Origin: DASZHJ01 sp035581425
GTDB taxonomy: Bacteria; Pseudomonadota; Alphaproteobacteria; ATCC43930; CGMCC-115725
DNA length: 43,586 nt
NCBI GenBank assembly: GCA_035581425.1
Contig: DATJVP010000083.1
Span: forward strand, 1-43,586
Direction of reading: 5' to 3'
Positions within the stretch are counted from its first letter, which is position 1. The number at the start of each line of letters is the position of its first letter. The position numbers were made by a program, and so were the translations under genes. This document shows positions 8,795 through 15,991 of the stretch, in pieces. The notes below the pieces were generated by a model, which had not been told where the DNA came from, ran no database searches, and worked only from the letters and a program-made list of their open reading frames with translations.

Positions 8795-8808
8795 GTTAGA
8801 TACCTAAC
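8795..8808. promoter_or_regulatory. Palindromic operator candidate, marR/Rieske divergent gap
   Basis: Perfect inverted repeat GTTAG-ATAC-CTAAC, 24 bases before the Rieske oxygenase start and about 100 before the marR start. MarR dimers usually bind short palindromes in such divergent gaps. The left half continues as ATCGTTAGATA, nearly identical to ATCGTTAGAAA in the palindrome at 13711-13731. This fits one regulator serving both promoters. Confidence 0.6.
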
Positions 8809-8832
8809 CATTTCTTGAAGCGAGGCGCCAGC

Positions 8833-10086
8833 ATGGACGACAGCGCGCCAAGGCTGCAGCCGGAGACAGACGGCCGCCGCTGGCCCGAGGGCGGGCTCGC
8901 GCGCGTCCCCTACTGGATCTACACGGACCCAGGGATCTACCGCGCGGAGCAGGAGCGTATCTTCTGCGGCCGAAGCTGGGCCTATGTCGCGCTCGAAGCG
9001 GAGGTGCCGAAGCCCGGCGATTTCATCCGCACCTATGTGGGCGAGAAGCCGGTCGTGGTCGTGCGCGATCTCGAGGGCGGCATCAACGTGCTGCTCAATC
9101 GCTGCGCCCATCGCGGCGTCGAGTTCTGCCAGAACGCGCCGGGCAACGCGCGCGAATTCATGTGCCCCTATCACCAGTGGACTTACGATCTCAGGGGCAA
9201 CCTCTTGGCCGTGCCGTTCCGGCGCGGCGTCCGCCGGCAGGGCGGGATGCCCGAGGATTTCCAGCTCGAGGAGCACGGCCTCACGCGCTTCAAGGTGGCG
9301 CGTCGGCACGGCGCGATCTTCGCGAGCCTCGCAGAGGAGATGCCGAGCTTCGAGGATTATCTCGGCCCGACGATGCTGAAGTATTTCGACCGCGTTTTCG
9401 ATGGCCGGTCGCTCACGGTGCTCGGCTACATGCGCCAGCGCATAGAGGCCAATTGGAAGCTGATGTTCGAGAACATCAAGGATCCCTATCACGCGAGCCT
9501 GCTTCACGTCTTCCTCGTGAGCTTCGGCCTCTTCCGCGCGGACCAGCCCTCTGCCGTCGAGATGGACGAGAGCGGCATGCACAGCGCTCTGGTCTCGATG
9601 CGGGGTGAGCAGCAGGCCACCGAGGGAACGGCCGAAATGAAATCCTTCCGCGCGGATTTCAAGCTCGCGGACCCGCGCCTTCTCGACCCTGTCCGTGAGT
9701 TTCCCGGCAATGCCACGGTCGTGATGCAGACGATCTGGCCCAATCTCATCGTGCAGCAGCAGTCGAATACGCTCGCAATGCGCCAGCTCGTGACGCGCGG
9801 GCCCACCAAGTTCGATCTCATGTGGACCTTCTTTGGCTATGAGAACGACCCGCCGGAGATGAGGCAGCGGCGCATCCGGCAGGCGAACCTCATGGGCCCC
9901 TCGGGCTTCGTCTCCGTCGACGACGGCGAAATCATGGAGTTCTCGCAGCACGGCATCGAAGCCTTCCCGCGGGACCAAGGCGTCGTCGAGATGGGCGGCC
10001 GCGACGTCCGCAATGAGAACCACATGGTGACGGAAGCGGCGATCCGCGGCTTCTACCGGCATTACCGCGCGGTGATGGGGCTTTGA
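8833..10086 (+). CDS. Rieske aromatic-ring hydroxylating oxygenase, large (alpha) subunit
   Basis: Catalytic subunit of a ring-hydroxylating oxygenase, closest by eye to the salicylate 5-hydroxylase/anthranilate dioxygenase group (NagG, AndAc). The 417-residue protein has the Rieske 2Fe-2S ligands Cys91-His93 and Cys111-His114 (CAHRG, CPYHQWTY). The mononuclear iron histidines are 220 and 225 with bridging Asp217 (ENIKDPYHASLLH), and a distal carboxylate is expected in VSVDDGEIMEF near 363-366. ATG 8833 is chosen for its GAGG ribosome site. ATG 8815 would add six residues. The beta-subunit gene follows 88 bases later. No ferredoxin or reductase gene is in the window. Confidence 0.92.
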   Translation: MDDSAPRLQPETDGRRWPEGGLARVPYWIYTDPGIYRAEQERIFCGRSWAYVALEAEVPKPGDFIRTYVGEKPVVVVRDLEGGINVLLNRCAHRGVEFCQNAPGNAREFMCPYHQWTYDLRGNLLAVPFRRGVRRQGGMPEDFQLEEHGLTRFKVARRHGAIFASLAEEMPSFEDYLGPTMLKYFDRVFDGRSLTVLGYMRQRIEANWKLMFENIKDPYHASLLHVFLVSFGLFRADQPSAVEMDESGMHSALVSMRGEQQATEGTAEMKSFRADFKLADPRLLDPVREFPGNATVVMQTIWPNLIVQQQSNTLAMRQLVTRGPTKFDLMWTFFGYENDPPEMRQRRIRQANLMGPSGFVSVDDGEIMEFSQHGIEAFPRDQGVVEMGGRDVRNENHMVTEAAIRGFYRHYRAVMGL

Positions 10087-10117
10087 GTCGGAGATCAATC
10101 GGAATGCAGCCTAGAGC

Positions 10118-10156
10118 CTGCCCATCCCCTTCCCCCTTGAAGGGGAGGGGCAGGGG
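10118..10156 (+). repeat. GC-rich hairpin between oxygenase alpha and beta genes
   Basis: A C-rich stretch (ATCCCCTTCCCCC) faces a G-rich stretch (GGGGAGGGGCAGGGG) around a TTGAA loop, giving an imperfect hairpin that fills the alpha-beta gap. TTGAA-centred C/G palindromes are common dispersed intergenic elements in alphaproteobacteria. Its G-rich 3' arm ends 6 bases before the TTG start of the beta gene and may also act as its ribosome site. Confidence 0.5.
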
Positions 10157-10174
10157 TCTGCGTTGCCGACGCCC

Positions 10175-10651
10175 ATGCCGATAGATCCCGCGCTGCGCGA
10201 CGATATCGACGCGCTCTACGCCGACTACGCCGAGGCGCTCGACGAGAACCAGCTCGAGCGCTGGCCCGATCTCTTCGTCGAGGAGTGCCTTTACAAGGTC
10301 GTGCCGCGGGAGAATTGGGAGCGCAATCTCCCGATCGCGCTCATGCTCTGCGAGAGTCGGCGCATGCTGCAGGATCGCGTCACCGCCGTGCGCAAGACCG
10401 CGGTCTATGCGCCGCGTAGCTTCCGGCACTTGATCGGGCAATTTCGGATTCAGGCCGAGACGCCGGAGCGCCTCCGCGTCACCGCCAACTACGTGGTGCT
10501 GCAAACCCTCGTCGACGACCTCACGCGGATCCAAAACGCGGGCAAGTACGTCGATCTCATCGTACGCACGCCCGAGGGGCTGCGCTTCAAGGAGAAGATC
10601 TGCGTCTTCGACAGCGTGCTCGTGCCGAACTCGCTGATCTATCCGATCTGA
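10175..10651 (+). CDS. Rieske oxygenase small (beta) subunit
   Basis: Non-catalytic small subunit of the ring-hydroxylating oxygenase, SnoaL-like fold, about 158 residues. Typical elements are DIDALYADYAEALDENQLE near the start, RSFRHLIGQFRIQ and VTANYVVLQTL in the middle, and KEKICVFDSVLVPNSLIYPI at the C-terminus. The start is ATG 10175 or TTG 10163, which lies closer to a G-rich possible ribosome site. It overlaps the convergent DapA-family gene by 13 bases (10639-10651), so there is no room for a terminator between them. Confidence 0.88.
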   Translation: MPIDPALRDDIDALYADYAEALDENQLERWPDLFVEECLYKVVPRENWERNLPIALMLCESRRMLQDRVTAVRKTAVYAPRSFRHLIGQFRIQAETPERLRVTANYVVLQTLVDDLTRIQNAGKYVDLIVRTPEGLRFKEKICVFDSVLVPNSLIYPI

Positions 10652-11571
10652 GCCCGACGCGGAGAAGCCGCGGAGAGCAGTCCCGCCCGCTCCAGCACTT
10701 GATCCAGGCGCTTCGCCAGCTCCGAGGTCGCGGGAACCATCGGCAGCCGATGCTCCTCGTTCGGCAGGATCCCCAGTCTCTGCATCATGTATTTCATGGG
10801 GATCGGATTGGTGTCGAAGAAGACTGCCTGATTGAGCTCGAGGAGCGCGAAATGCGCGGCGCGCGCCTCGGCCATGCGTCCCGCGAGCACGTGCTCGCAG
10901 AGTCCCGCTACTTCCCTGGGCATGAGGTTGCCCACGGCGTTCATGACGCCGACAGCGCCCACTGCCATCATCGGGAAGCTCAGATCCTCGAGCCCCACGA
11001 AGACGCGGAAGTCGAACCCGAGGCGCGCTAGCACTTCGCTCACCAGGTTCAAATCGTTGACCGCGTGCTTCATGCCGACGAGGGTCGGGACCTTCTCGGC
11101 GATGGCGGCGATGCTCTCCACGGTCATGTTGACCGCGGCGCGGCCGGGGATGTGATAGATCAGCAGCGGCAGGCCGCTGCGCTTGCCGATATCGACGTAA
11201 TACTCGACGAGGCCGCGCTGCGGCGGGCGCACGAAATAGGGCGTCACCACTAGAAGCGCGTCTGCGCCCGCCTTTTCTGCCGCCGCGGTCATCGCGACGG
11301 TATCCGCATGCGATTGGCCGCCGGTGGCGGCGACGACGGGGATGCGCCCTGCGGCGGCCTTTACCGCGACCTCGACGAGGCGGTTGCGCTCTTCGACGCA
11401 GAGTGTGCTCGGTTCCGCCGTCGTGCCGTTCACGACGATCCCGTGCGAGCCCTCCGCAACTTGGCGCTCGACGAGCCGCGCATAGGTCTCGTAGTCGACG
11501 GCGCCGTTCTTGAACGGCGTCACCAGCGGCGGATAGGAGCCACGGAGAAAGTCCTCGCGCAGGCGCTGCAT
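10639..11571 (-). CDS. DapA-family aldolase/hydro-lyase
   Basis: Class I Schiff-base lyase with the dihydrodipicolinate synthase fold, 310 residues. Conserved catalytic residues are visible: Thr50-Thr51 in NGTTAEPST, Tyr112 in TPYFVRP, Tyr139 and Arg144 in IYHIPGR, and the Schiff-base lysine Lys168 in VGMKHA. The motif set would permit dihydrodipicolinate synthase. However, the setting (minus-strand trio with a bicupin dioxygenase and a mu-crystallin-like reductase, facing a Rieske oxygenase) makes a catabolic pyruvate-dependent aldolase or hydratase-aldolase at least as likely. It starts 4 bases after the cupin gene stop. Confidence 0.87.
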   Translation of the reverse strand: MQRLREDFLRGSYPPLVTPFKNGAVDYETYARLVERQVAEGSHGIVVNGTTAEPSTLCVEERNRLVEVAVKAAAGRIPVVAATGGQSHADTVAMTAAAEKAGADALLVVTPYFVRPPQRGLVEYYVDIGKRSGLPLLIYHIPGRAAVNMTVESIAAIAEKVPTLVGMKHAVNDLNLVSEVLARLGFDFRVFVGLEDLSFPMMAVGAVGVMNAVGNLMPREVAGLCEHVLAGRMAEARAAHFALLELNQAVFFDTNPIPMKYMMQRLGILPNEEHRLPMVPATSELAKRLDQVLERAGLLSAASPRRAQIG

Positions 11572-11575
11572 CGGC

Positions 11576-12658
11576 TCAGCCCGCCTTGGCGCGGTTGGTG
11601 GCGAAGCCTTCCTGCTGACCCAGCACCGCGAGCGGCATCTTCAGGCTCTCCTGCCAGAGGATGGATTCCAGCGCGATGTGCATGGGCTGGTCCTGCACCG
11701 TGAGCTCGTACACGGACTCGTCGTAGGAGGCGTGGTTGTGGACCGCCCATCCCGGCGCCGAGAGCATGAGGTCGCCGGCCTTCCACTCGTAGACCTCGCC
11801 CTCGACCGTGCTGCGCCCCCGCCCCGCGAAGTAGTAATTGATCGCGGCGGAGGTGTGGCGATGCGGACGGTCCACGATTTTCGGCGGGCGGATCGTCATC
11901 GTCGCGAAGAAGCTCGGGGTGCAGCCGTTGGTGCGACCGGTCATGGGGTTGTACATGAGGTAGAGCCGGCGGCCGACGTAGTCCTTGCCGAGGGCGACGA
12001 GCTTATCGAGCTCGGCCTTCACGTCCTGCCACGGCCAGTGCAGCGCTTTCGACTCCACAGCGGGCGGATTGATCAGCCGCTCATAGGGCATGAGCATCGC
12101 GCCCTCAGTCCCAAGCTCGAATGTGCCGTAAGGGCTTTGGCGGCGCGGATCGTCGTGGCTCTCCTCCTTCGCCACCGCCTCAAGCAGCGTCGGATTCTCC
12201 TCGACGAAATGCACGTTGAGCATCTCCAGGAGCGCGGCGTTGGAATAGGTGAGCCGCACCTGCAGCGCCTCGGTGTCGTTGACGTGGAAATAGGGGTGCA
12301 TCGAGGGCGTGTTCCAGACGTCGTATTGCCGGAACCCCACGCGCTTACCCTTGATCGCCGAGGAGCCCGCGCCGTGAATGCAGAAATTCACTTGCGTCGA
12401 GTTCTGTCGCACCACCGCCGTGCGCTCGCCGGGTTTCAACACTTCGAGCGCCACTTGAATCCCAGGTGCGAGCCCATCGCCCTTTCCCGCGAGCGGATGT
12501 TTGATGAGCGCACGCCGGCGGCCGTTCGCAGGCTTGGGCGCGCTCGCGAGCCGCTCGATCTCGGCGTCGATCGCCTCCTTGGGGATCACCACCGCAGGCC
12601 AGAGCTCGATCGGATCGGGCGCGGCGCCGCTACGGTCGAGAAAGAAGGATTGGGTCAT
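11576..12658 (-). CDS. Bicupin ring-cleavage dioxygenase (gentisate 1,2-dioxygenase-like)
   Basis: Protein of 360 residues with two cupin domains, of the gentisate/1-hydroxy-2-naphthoate dioxygenase type. The first cupin spans roughly 65-135 and has no HxH pair (RQNSTQVNFCIHG). The second (roughly 255-320) has a full metal motif: His266-Arg-His268 in RPHRHTSAAINYYF, then GDLMLSAPGWAVHNH with His307/His309. In well-studied gentisate dioxygenases the iron sits in the N-terminal cupin, so the site here appears to be swapped. The start at 12658 has a good AAGGAG ribosome site and lies one base after the upstream stop (TGAGATG). The substrate is unknown. Confidence 0.82.
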   Translation of the reverse strand: MTQSFFLDRSGAAPDPIELWPAVVIPKEAIDAEIERLASAPKPANGRRRALIKHPLAGKGDGLAPGIQVALEVLKPGERTAVVRQNSTQVNFCIHGAGSSAIKGKRVGFRQYDVWNTPSMHPYFHVNDTEALQVRLTYSNAALLEMLNVHFVEENPTLLEAVAKEESHDDPRRQSPYGTFELGTEGAMLMPYERLINPPAVESKALHWPWQDVKAELDKLVALGKDYVGRRLYLMYNPMTGRTNGCTPSFFATMTIRPPKIVDRPHRHTSAAINYYFAGRGRSTVEGEVYEWKAGDLMLSAPGWAVHNHASYDESVYELTVQDQPMHIALESILWQESLKMPLAVLGQQEGFATNRAKAG

Positions 12659-12659
12659 C

Positions 12660-13673
12660 TCAATCTCCTTGCAGTGCAGGCGCGACGGCTTTGAGCCTGG
12701 GCTTGGCGCGCTGCGGATGGGGGATCGCTCGGCCGAGCCCTTTTTCGCGGGCGCGGCGGTAGATTTCGACGCCCAGGGAAAGATCGGAAATCCCCATCCC
12801 CATGGCCTTGAAGAGTGTGAGGTCGGTGCCTCTCGGACGCGGCTCGCGCGTGGCAACGATCGCCGAGATCGGGATCACTCGGCGCCATTGCGCCTCGTCG
12901 CTGCCGAGCGCTTCCTGGAACTCTCGCGAGAGATTGCGCACCTGGGGCACGCTGTCGGCCGCGATGATGGCGGCGCGCGCGAGCAATTCGGGCTCAAACT
13001 CCATTCGCTCCGGCGTGATTGCACCGACGGCATTGATGTGCGCACCGCGGGCCGCCATACCCGAATTCAGGAAAGACGCCCGCGCGCGCGTCACCAGTGT
13101 GATGATCGAGGCGCCCTCGACCGCGGCCACGACCGACGCCGCTTCCTCCGCTGGAAGATCGAGCTCGCCGCGCACGCGCTTGACGAAGGCCGCGCGGCGT
13201 CCGGGATCGGGACTGAAGACGCGCAACCGCCGCAGAGAACGGACAGCCGCCACCGCCGCAAGTTGCGCGATCGCCTGCTTTCCGGTCCCAATCAGGGCCA
13301 TGTCGTCGGCCGCGGGCGCTGCGAGCCACCGCGTCGCGACGCCACTGATCCCGCCGGTGCGGAGCTGCCCCAACGCGAAGGCCTCGATGATTGCCTTGAG
13401 CGCGCCATCGTGGCTGTCGAAGAGGATGAGCAGCGGCGTCGCACCGCCCTCGGTATGCGCCCAGGTCTTGGTGCCGACGAAGCCGCTTTCGGGGAAGAGC
13501 GCGCCCACCGCGTGGAGCGTATGTCCGCCACCCCAGATCGCGTGCGTCTTCACCATGTTCTCGGCCTTGCCCTCGGCCTCGAGCGCAAGCCCCCGTTCCA
13601 GCGCGGCAATCGCCTCGCCCATGTCCATGAGGCTCGTGACCTCGGCCTCGGTGATCCAGATCGGATCGGCCAC
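12660..13673 (-). CDS. Ornithine cyclodeaminase/mu-crystallin family NAD(P)-dependent enzyme
   Basis: Rossmann-fold enzyme of about 337 residues. Visible are the family lysine region GFVGTKTWAHTEGG, the dinucleotide motif MALIGTGKQAIAQL and INAVGAITPERMEFEPEL. True ornithine cyclodeaminases have a catalytic Asp after INAVG (DSPGK). Here that position is not acidic, which points to a mu-crystallin-type ketimine reductase or amino-acid dehydrogenase. The start is GTG 13673, with AGAAGGG upstream. ATG 13709 would abut the palindromic operator at 13711-13731. First gene of a three-gene minus-strand unit, coupled to the cupin gene by a one-base gap. Confidence 0.85.
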   Translation of the reverse strand: MADPIWITEAEVTSLMDMGEAIAALERGLALEAEGKAENMVKTHAIWGGGHTLHAVGALFPESGFVGTKTWAHTEGGATPLLILFDSHDGALKAIIEAFALGQLRTGGISGVATRWLAAPAADDMALIGTGKQAIAQLAAVAAVRSLRRLRVFSPDPGRRAAFVKRVRGELDLPAEEAASVVAAVEGASIITLVTRARASFLNSGMAARGAHINAVGAITPERMEFEPELLARAAIIAADSVPQVRNLSREFQEALGSDEAQWRRVIPISAIVATREPRPRGTDLTLFKAMGMGISDLSLGVEIYRRAREKGLGRAIPHPQRAKPRLKAVAPALQGD

Positions 13674-13710
13674 TGTTTCTCGACCCTTCTCGCCCGCGCG
13701 GAAACCCATA

Positions 13711-13731
13711 GATTTCTAATCGTTAGAAATC
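13711..13731. promoter_or_regulatory. Perfect 21-base palindrome in divergent gap
   Basis: GATTTCTAA-TCG-TTAGAAATC is a perfect inverted repeat with 9-base arms. It lies between the reductase gene (start 13673, minus) and the decarboxylase-like gene (start 13781, plus). The AT-rich arms stand out sharply from the GC-rich surroundings, as expected for an operator controlling both directions. It shares the core TCTAACGAT (minus-strand reading) with the marR/Rieske gap. Confidence 0.7.
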
Positions 13732-13780
13732 GTAGGATTTTGGCTTCTCGTAAGTCAAGAACGCCCGGAGATCATCGCCC

Positions 13781-14770
13781 ATGGCGCCGTTGCCGCTCAC
13801 GATTGCGATCAACGACTACGACCACGTCCGCGACCTCCTCACGGAGCGCGTCGAGGCCGAGGGTATCGCGCTCACCGCGCTCAACTTCGAAGTCGAGGAG
13901 ATCTTCTACCGCTTCGTCAATTTCCGCGAATGGGACGTCTCGGAGATGTCGATGGGAAAATATGTCTCGCTGCGCGCGGGCGGCGATGAGTCCGTGATCG
14001 CCATCCCCGTCTTTCCCTCGCGCGTCTTCCGTCATTCCGGCATCTACGTGCGCCGCGACGGTCCCGTGAAGTCGCCGGGCGACCTCCGGGGCAAGCGTGT
14101 CGGCGTTCCCGAATGGTCGCAGACCGCGGTCGTCTACATGATGGGACTGCTTACCGAGGAGTATGGGCTCAAGCTGCAGGAGATCGAGTGGCTGCAAGCC
14201 GGCGTAAACAATCCCGGCCGCACCGAGACCGCGCATCTCGCGCTTCCCGAGGATGTGCGTCTGACGCGCGTCACCGACAAGAGCCTCGACGGCATGCTGC
14301 TCTCGGGCGAGATCGATGCCGCGCTATCCGCGAACCCGCCGCGGAGTATTCATGTCGGCGATGCCCGGGTACGCCGCCTCTTCGAGAACTATGCGGAGGC
14401 CGAGCGCGCCTATTACACCAAGACTGGGATCTTCCCGATCATGCACACGGTCGCCTTGAAGCGCGACGTCTACGAGCGCAACCGCTGGATCGCCATGAAC
14501 CTCATGACAGGCTTCGAGCTCGCGAAGCGACGGAGCCTGGCGCGGCTCCGCGAGATCAATACCGCGCGCATCCCGCTGCCGTGGCTCCCGACCGCCACCG
14601 CGGGGATCACGGCGCTCATGGGCGAGGATTTCTGGCCCTACGGCGCCGAGCTCAACCGCAAAACGCTGGACGCCTTCCTCCGCTTCGCCCATGCGACCGG
14701 CGTCTGCAAGCGGCGGCTCGAGGTGCAAGAGCTTTTCGCGCCGGAGACGGCGTCGCGATTCAAGGTGTAG
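13781..14770 (+). CDS. 4,5-dihydroxyphthalate decarboxylase-like protein
   Basis: Member of the Pht5/4,5-dihydroxyphthalate decarboxylase family, 329 residues, with a fold related to periplasmic binding proteins but no signal peptide. Family hallmarks are INDYDHVRDLLTERVE at the start, EEIFYRFVNFREWDVSEMSM and FPSRVFRHSGIYVRR. GKRVGVPEWSQTAVVYMMG and WLQAGVNNPGR follow. Members decarboxylate aromatic acids, or are of unknown function. An upstream GGAG is placed 11 bases before ATG. Divergent from the reductase-cupin-DapA unit across the 13711-13731 palindrome, so probably part of the same aromatic pathway. Confidence 0.86.
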   Translation: MAPLPLTIAINDYDHVRDLLTERVEAEGIALTALNFEVEEIFYRFVNFREWDVSEMSMGKYVSLRAGGDESVIAIPVFPSRVFRHSGIYVRRDGPVKSPGDLRGKRVGVPEWSQTAVVYMMGLLTEEYGLKLQEIEWLQAGVNNPGRTETAHLALPEDVRLTRVTDKSLDGMLLSGEIDAALSANPPRSIHVGDARVRRLFENYAEAERAYYTKTGIFPIMHTVALKRDVYERNRWIAMNLMTGFELAKRRSLARLREINTARIPLPWLPTATAGITALMGEDFWPYGAELNRKTLDAFLRFAHATGVCKRRLEVQELFAPETASRFKV

Positions 14771-14974
14771 GCCGCGGCCGAGATCGCGAGGCCGCCCCGT
14801 GCCCTGGGCATCTCCTGCTGGGAGCCGATGCGCGGCCGAAAATCGTGAATATGATCGACAATCTCGAACGCGGCGCGATCGCGCGTCGGCTGAGCCCCTC
14901 GCGGGGATCCTCGCTCGACAGGAGCGCCGCATTCCGCTATTGAACCGCGTTTCATGCGGCAGGAGAGCGGTATC
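14771..14974. other. Gap of about 200 bases before asd
   Basis: No coding frame with family similarity is visible. The only distinct point is an AT-richer patch around 14840-14866 (AATCGTGAATATGATCGACA), which could be part of a promoter for asd. No clear hairpin or palindrome with long arms was found. Confidence 0.4.
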
Positions 14975-15991
14975 ATGACGGGCGGCGGCATCGTGGGGAT
15001 CGTGGGCGCAACCGGGGCAGTGGGCTCCGAGCTCGTGAAGGTCCTGCACGACCGAAAGTTCCCGCTGCGGGAAATCCGGCTCTTCGCCTCCGAGCGCTCG
15101 GCCGACCGCAGGGTCGAGACGCCGTTCGGGCCGAGCCTCGTCCAACGCTTCGAGCTCGAGGCCGCCCAGCGCTGCGACGTCGTCTTCCTCTGCGTTTCCG
15201 GCGATTTCGCGCGTCAATATGCGCGAGCGCTCGCGGAGCGCACGCTTGTGATCGACCATTCCTCGGCGCTTCGGCTGTTGCCGGATGTACCGCTGGTGAT
15301 CCCCGAGATCAACCCCGAGGCCATGCGCGGCGCGCGGCTCATCGCGAATCCCAACTGCACGATGGCGGTGGCGGCGGTTGCACTCTGGCCGCTGCACCGG
15401 GAATTCGGCGTCAAGAAGGCGATCGTCGCGAGTTATCAGGCCGCGAGCGGCGCCGGCACCGAGGGCATGACCGAGCTCATCGATGGTGCCCGAGATTACC
15501 TCGCGGAAAAGCCGGTGCGACACGCGGTGCACGCGCATCCCCTCGCCTTCAACGTGATCCCGCAGATCGACCGTTTCCACGAGAACGGCTACACCCTCGA
15601 GGAGATGAAGGTCTGCTGGGAGATGCGTAAGGTCTTCGGTGAGCCGGAGCTCCTCGTGAGTTGCACCTCCGTGCGCGTGCCGACGCTGCGCGCGCATGCC
15701 GAGGCGATCACCATCGAGACGGAGAAGCCGATCGCGCCGGAGGCTGCGCGGGCGGTGCTGGGGCGCGCGGCGGGCGTGCGCGTCCTCGACGATCCCGCGC
15801 AGCGCCTCTACCCCATGCCGATCACCGCGAGCGAGCGCTACGACGTCGATGTCGGACGCCTGCGCCAGAGCCTCGTCTTCGGCGCTCACGGCCTCGATCT
15901 CTTCGTCTGCGGGGATCAGCTCCTCAAGGGCGCGGCGCTGAACGCCGCGCAGATCGCAGAGCGCGCGGTTTCATCGGTTCCGGCTATTTGA
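14975..15991 (+). CDS. asd: Aspartate-semialdehyde dehydrogenase
   Basis: NADPH-dependent enzyme that reduces aspartyl phosphate to aspartate semialdehyde for the lysine, threonine and methionine branch. The 338-residue protein has GIVGATGAVGSEL (from 8), the active-site cysteine Cys128 in ANPNCTMA, YQAASGAGTEGM, and the catalytic histidine His241 in VRVPTLRAHAEA. ATG 14975 is preferred for its AGGAG site. ATG 14954 adds seven residues. Position beside a catabolic cluster containing a DapA paralogue leaves open a role on another acyl-phosphate or semialdehyde. It overlaps the convergent AsmA-family gene by 8 bases. Confidence 0.9.
   Translation: MTGGGIVGIVGATGAVGSELVKVLHDRKFPLREIRLFASERSADRRVETPFGPSLVQRFELEAAQRCDVVFLCVSGDFARQYARALAERTLVIDHSSALRLLPDVPLVIPEINPEAMRGARLIANPNCTMAVAAVALWPLHREFGVKKAIVASYQAASGAGTEGMTELIDGARDYLAEKPVRHAVHAHPLAFNVIPQIDRFHENGYTLEEMKVCWEMRKVFGEPELLVSCTSVRVPTLRAHAEAITIETEKPIAPEAARAVLGRAAGVRVLDDPAQRLYPMPITASERYDVDVGRLRQSLVFGAHGLDLFVCGDQLLKGAALNAAQIAERAVSSVPAI

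Noticed and set aside
8707..10098. 463-codon open frame on the minus strand
   Set aside because: It lies exactly opposite the Rieske alpha gene, whose iron ligands are all in place. The antisense frame has no recognisable domain and is explained by GC-rich third positions.
14324..15889. 521-codon minus-strand open frame
   Set aside because: It spans the decarboxylase-like and asd genes in antisense and is rich in Arg/Asp/Ala with no family similarity. It is a shadow of real plus-strand genes.
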